Translations under genes and position numbers: made by a program
The notes under the pieces: generated by a model
Seen by the model: only the letters and a program-made list of their open reading frames with translations
What the model was told of the DNA's origin: nothing
Databases searched by the model: none
Shown: piece after piece, positions 3,883 through 6,853 of the stretch
Layout of the letters: each line of letters begins with the position of its first letter
Position numbering within the stretch: position 1 is the first letter of the stretch
From: JBFLVQ01 sp040758525
GTDB lineage: Bacteria; Acidobacteriota; Blastocatellia; Chloracidobacteriales; JADJPF01
NCBI GenBank assembly: GCA_040758525.1
Contig: JBFLVQ010000516.1
Span: 1 to 6,853 of the forward strand
Reading direction: 5' to 3'
DNA length: 6,853 nt

Positions 3883-6435
3883 AATCTGACAATGGAAGAA
3901 AAATCACCACAGGAAATTGCCCCATCAGTTAAACGGTTTTTTGATACTCTCGACCTTGCCGAGATAGATGAGTTAGAAGATCTATTGTCTCGGCGCGACC
4001 CTGATGCGCTCTATGAATGTTGTTGGGGTAGCTTTGTCCTTCCCCCTATTACTAACGCACAAGTGTCAGAAGAGTTGATGCGGCGCAAAGCAGAGATAAA
4101 TCAGAAGGCTATTGTCATCCAACTATATCACCATAATCGAACTCCTATTGATGATGATTCCGGAGAAATTATAGATAAAACGGCTATAGCTTCTTATACT
4201 GATGAACAGTTAGTCACATTTATATTTAATCAAAAGCGTAACAATGATGAACTGGGTGTTGCCTGGAGTGAGTTCGTCGGTCGATGTGAACAAATCGTCT
4301 TGAGAAGTATTAAACGTGTTTATGTGAATAATGGCTTGGTGTCAGTATTTACTGAAGAAAAGTGTGCTGAGTTGCTTAGAGGATTTTTTGCCCACCTTGT
4401 AGAAAATGGTCAGCAAGCTTTATATGAACATGTATTGCGTGAACCTGGTACTGCTACGCGATACATCCATATGGTCGCGCAACAATTCGCACTTCGTACC
4501 ATTGGTGTAGAAGATTACGACTCGACGGATGTGGATGTTGAACTGACATTGGAAGATATAAAGGTATTTGATAGCCAAGCTTGGAAAGAAGTTAAAATTG
4601 CTATTGTGGATAATTGTGTTGCTGTTGTCGCTAGGTCAACTACGGCTACCACTACTGAAACCAATCCACGAGAAGTAGGGCAAAAACAGGTCCCTAGTGC
4701 TCCTATTGCTAGGCCAACAACAACTAACAATCTAACCCATTTTATCTCTCGCCGTACATTTATTGGCAAGGTTGCTGCTGGTATCGGAGTTGTATCATTG
4801 GGTGGGGGTGGTATCTGGGCACTGTGGAATAATTGGAATAATTGGAAATCGGGCAAATATGTGTTTGGCTCTCATAGTAATAATGGCAATGGTAATGGCA
4901 ATCTACGCCCGATTGCCAATAGTGAGCTAGACCCGCAATTGGCTGCCTGGGCTGAAAGATTTGAAATTGTTGATCGTCAGGTGAAAGAGAATAAGAGAGA
5001 GCTTGATCCACTACTAGAGCGTGGTGAGCTATTTTTCCATCTGGGATTATATGAGAATGCGCGAACAGATTTAACGCGGTGGGCGGCTGCAGATAGAGGA
5101 TCGGCTAATCATCAGGCCGTGCAAGAAAAACTTGTAGAGATAAATGATCTACTCTTGGGTAAAGTAGCGACTACTTCTCCATCTGTCTCATTGCATAAAA
5201 AGCTCCAAGATGATCTTGATCGGTTTCTATCAGCCCGTGCCGTACGAAACGTTGACACTGCTAATTTAATGGCTTTAGATATGGGTATCTTTGCAGATAA
5301 ACTGAACGTCTACGGCAATGATTGTGGATTAAGACTATTGGAGTTCTACACGAACGCGTCTGATGATGTTGTAAAAGAATCTATTCATGCGCGTAGCTTG
5401 AGAGCGGAAGCCGCAAGCAATATCGCGGATCGGTTCGCTGTAATGATGACAAAAGTGCAGGAAGCCAGAGAGATTTTCTATAGAACTGGTAACCATTGCG
5501 AAGTCGAGCTTACCGACGTTGAGATTGCAAGGATTTACAGTAAGCTTGGCCAGTATTCTGATTCTGAAAACGTGGTAATGCACTATTTGCCTGTTGACGA
5601 AGACAAGGTAACGTATCCTAAAGTTTCCTTGTTGAAGATACACGGTGAAAATCTTTCGGAGTTTTCACGATTTAAAGATGCCATTGTTGCTTTTCACGAA
5701 ACTATTGGGATGGCTAAGAAGTTAGAAGAAGATGAACTAGTTAACAAAACAAAGATGTTGCTTGTTTCTATCTATAGAGTTGTTGACGATAACGCAAAGG
5801 CATTTAATCTAGGTCACGCATTGTTGTTATCATCCCGAACAAACCATTTTCCGGTTTCCATACAAAACCTGCAAAATCTCGGTCTAAGTGTGCTCAAATT
5901 AGGTTATCCGGCGTTGAGCGAATATTATTTAAATCTTGGTATTGATATTGCTACAGAAAAACAGCAGCCGATACATCTAGCACTCACCTATAGTTATTTA
6001 GCGTATGTGAGGTCTGAGTTGCGAAAGTTCGCGGAAGCAGATCAAGCTTTCACCCTGGCTTTTGACGGATTGCAAAAGATGACTGACGAAATATTTAAAG
6101 CTCGAATAGGTTTTGCGATTTTAGGTTCTAAAGCAAAGCTGGAATTGTTACGGGATAATTTTAAGGGCGCCCAAGATTTTTATCAGCAGGCATTGGAAGC
6201 AGGAGTGATATCAAATCACAAAGAAAAAATTGCATTAAGTGAAATGTATTATGGATTAAGTATTTGCCTATACAAACAAGGGTATACGAAGGAAGCAGCA
6301 AGAGAGCGTAAAAACGCACAACAATTGTTTAACGAAGCACGTCAGAATCTACAGGAAAGAAACCACAACTTAACATTTGTTATTGACTATGCTCAGTATG
6401 AGCGAGATATGCTTGCAACTGATTTAATTAGATAA
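3874..6435 (+). CDS. Sigma-region-2-like / Tat-anchored / TPR protein, 853 residues
   Basis: Residues 108-210 resemble sigma-70 (ECF-type) region 2. TDEQLV is followed by AWSEFVGRCEQIVLRSIKRVY, then ELLRGFFAHLVENGQQALY and a last helix ending YIHMVAQQFALRTI. No region-4 HTH follows, so it is probably not a working sigma factor. A Thr/Pro-rich linker (254-287) leads to S292-R-R-T-F-I-G, a near-consensus twin-arginine motif. Next come a Gly-rich hydrophobic stretch (299-317) and a Trp/Asn-rich juxtamembrane stretch without an AxA cleavage site, so an uncleaved Tat-type anchor is likely, with N-terminus inside and C-terminus outside. The C-terminal half is helical with TPR-like repeats at about 377-409, 546-575, 584-617, 660-695, 700-735, 743-775 and 786-820. 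ATG 3874 has an SD; Met7 has none. The domains are read by eye; the TPR call is firmer than the sigma call. The likely partner is the preceding HTH protein. Confidence 0.8.
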   Translation: MDNNLTMEEKSPQEIAPSVKRFFDTLDLAEIDELEDLLSRRDPDALYECCWGSFVLPPITNAQVSEELMRRKAEINQKAIVIQLYHHNRTPIDDDSGEIIDKTAIASYTDEQLVTFIFNQKRNNDELGVAWSEFVGRCEQIVLRSIKRVYVNNGLVSVFTEEKCAELLRGFFAHLVENGQQALYEHVLREPGTATRYIHMVAQQFALRTIGVEDYDSTDVDVELTLEDIKVFDSQAWKEVKIAIVDNCVAVVARSTTATTTETNPREVGQKQVPSAPIARPTTTNNLTHFISRRTFIGKVAAGIGVVSLGGGGIWALWNNWNNWKSGKYVFGSHSNNGNGNGNLRPIANSELDPQLAAWAERFEIVDRQVKENKRELDPLLERGELFFHLGLYENARTDLTRWAAADRGSANHQAVQEKLVEINDLLLGKVATTSPSVSLHKKLQDDLDRFLSARAVRNVDTANLMALDMGIFADKLNVYGNDCGLRLLEFYTNASDDVVKESIHARSLRAEAASNIADRFAVMMTKVQEAREIFYRTGNHCEVELTDVEIARIYSKLGQYSDSENVVMHYLPVDEDKVTYPKVSLLKIHGENLSEFSRFKDAIVAFHETIGMAKKLEEDELVNKTKMLLVSIYRVVDDNAKAFNLGHALLLSSRTNHFPVSIQNLQNLGLSVLKLGYPALSEYYLNLGIDIATEKQQPIHLALTYSYLAYVRSELRKFAEADQAFTLAFDGLQKMTDEIFKARIGFAILGSKAKLELLRDNFKGAQDFYQQALEAGVISNHKEKIALSEMYYGLSICLYKQGYTKEAARERKNAQQLFNEARQNLQERNHNLTFVIDYAQYERDMLATDLIR
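4825..4902 (+). repeat. Short coding repeats just outside the membrane segment
   Basis: TGGAATAAT occurs twice, then TGGAAA (4825-4848), encoding WNNWNNWK. AATGGY occurs three times plus AAT (4882-4902), encoding NGNGNGN. Both are in frame, in units of 9 and 6 bases, so slippage would change linker length without shifting the frame. Confidence 0.6.
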
Positions 6436-6440
6436 TAGCC

Positions 6441-6476
6441 AGTAACTCCCCGCAAGTTATTGATCTTGATCAACTT
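6441..6476 (+). other. Hairpin-forming sequence after the large gene
   Basis: AGTAACT (6441-6447) can pair with AGTTATT (6455-6461) with one G-U pair. Alternatively TTGATC (6460-6465) pairs with GATCAA (6468-6473). No U-run follows, so an intrinsic terminator is not established. Confidence 0.25.
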
Positions 6477-6537
6477 ACATGAAATAATAATACTTGCTAA
6501 TTCTTTACTTATATTTGTACTGCAAATAACTGAATAC

Positions 6538-6546
6538 TGGTACAAT
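6538..6546 (+). promoter_or_regulatory. Extended -10 promoter for the right-edge gene
   Basis: TGGTACAAT fits the extended -10 pattern TGnTAnAAT. It lies 20 bases before the SD region GAGGGAGGG and 32 before ATG 6579. No convincing -35 is seen, which extended -10 promoters tolerate. Confidence 0.4.
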
Positions 6547-6578
6547 TACGGTTAATCCATTTCGTGAGGGAGGGTGTT

Positions 6579-6853
6579 ATGGTTAGTCGCAAAAGTGTAT
6601 TTGTCTCTGCCATTGTATTCTCATTACTAACTTGCGTTTTTATCTCATCAACAACATCTAGCAATACTAACCCAACACCACAGAGATTGAATCCAAACCA
6701 GGCAGCAGTAAACATTTCTTTGGACGGGATGGTATTGATTGCCCTTGGTGACCCTGAACGCGCCAGCATAGGTATACTTAATGCGATGCATCATACACCA
6801 TTACTCACTATAACAAAGATACAAGGCAATAATCGCAGTACCATTGCCACATT
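6579..6853 (+). CDS. Partial exported hypothetical protein (C-terminus beyond right edge)
   Basis: ATG 6579 follows a strong SD (GAGGGAGGG, ending 4 bases before the start). The 91 visible codons have no stop. The N-terminus is a Sec-type signal peptide: R4-K5, then a hydrophobic core at about 7-22 (VFVSAIVFSLLTCVFI), then a Ser/Thr-rich stretch SSTTSSNT. Cys19 lies within the core, but LLTC has Thr at -1 and is not a canonical lipobox. The mature part begins with a Pro/Asn/Gln-rich linker, then a compact beta-like segment containing DGMVLIALGDPERASIGI and HHTPLLTI. I do not recognise the family. It is 143 bases after the large TPR gene with its own promoter, so it is a neighbour rather than a certain operon member. 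An envelope location would match the predicted external TPR half. Confidence 0.75.
   Translation, partial: MVSRKSVFVSAIVFSLLTCVFISSTTSSNTNPTPQRLNPNQAAVNISLDGMVLIALGDPERASIGILNAMHHTPLLTITKIQGNNRSTIAT

Noticed and set aside
4515..5011. Minus-strand frames inside the large gene
   Set aside because: They are opposite a continuous, well-supported 853-codon gene and have no SD or recognisable features. The same applies to 5335-5643 and 6509-6769.

Overview
The window is bacterial. Strong purine-rich Shine-Dalgarno (SD) sequences precede most genes, genes are compact, and one protein carries a sigma-70 region-2-like segment and a twin-arginine motif. I cannot name the organism; no rRNA, tRNA or diagnostic housekeeping gene is present. 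There are two compositional worlds. The left genes are very AT-rich: about 28% GC over 1321-1980, and about 27-30% in sampled stretches of the other two. The large right-hand gene is about 44% GC in six sampled 60-base lines. This suggests the left block was acquired separately.

Left block (1-2100, all minus strand): three small genes, each encoding a zinc-ribbon-like cysteine motif. They are a partial gene running off the left edge (1-249), a 159-residue protein (544-1023) and a 218-residue zinc-ribbon/two-TM/YcxB-like membrane protein (1320-1976). The two gaps between them are nearly equal (294 and 296 bases), locally GC-rich, rich in inverted repeats, and share conserved sequence blocks. 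The blocks upstream of the last two genes have identical internal spacing. The layout resembles a gene-cassette array, but no canonical attC site or integrase is demonstrated. A 36-codon ORF with a good SD lies in one gap.

Centre (about 2100-3020): a 0.9-kb region without a convincing gene, between leftward and rightward genes. Its + strand runs from a 90% pyrimidine tract, through four tandem 10-mers and six tandem 11-mers, to a G/T-rich segment. Hand-counted GC skew flips from strongly C-rich (2221-2580: C 114, G 42) to strongly G-rich (2581-2880: C 30, G 94). An origin- or partition-like locus or a multi-site protein-binding region is possible.

Right block (3021-6853, plus strand): a 255-residue DNA-binding protein with two tandem helix-turn-helix (HTH) units and a histone-H1-like basic tail. 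After 85 bases comes an 853-residue protein with a cytoplasmic sigma-region-2-like segment, an internal Tat-type membrane segment and a TPR-rich C-terminal half. The gap carries two inverted repeats, one across the start codon of the large gene. A third gene, probably exported and with its own promoter, is cut by the right edge. My inference is that the first two form a regulatory pair linking DNA or transcription to an envelope TPR sensor; nothing in the sequence proves this.
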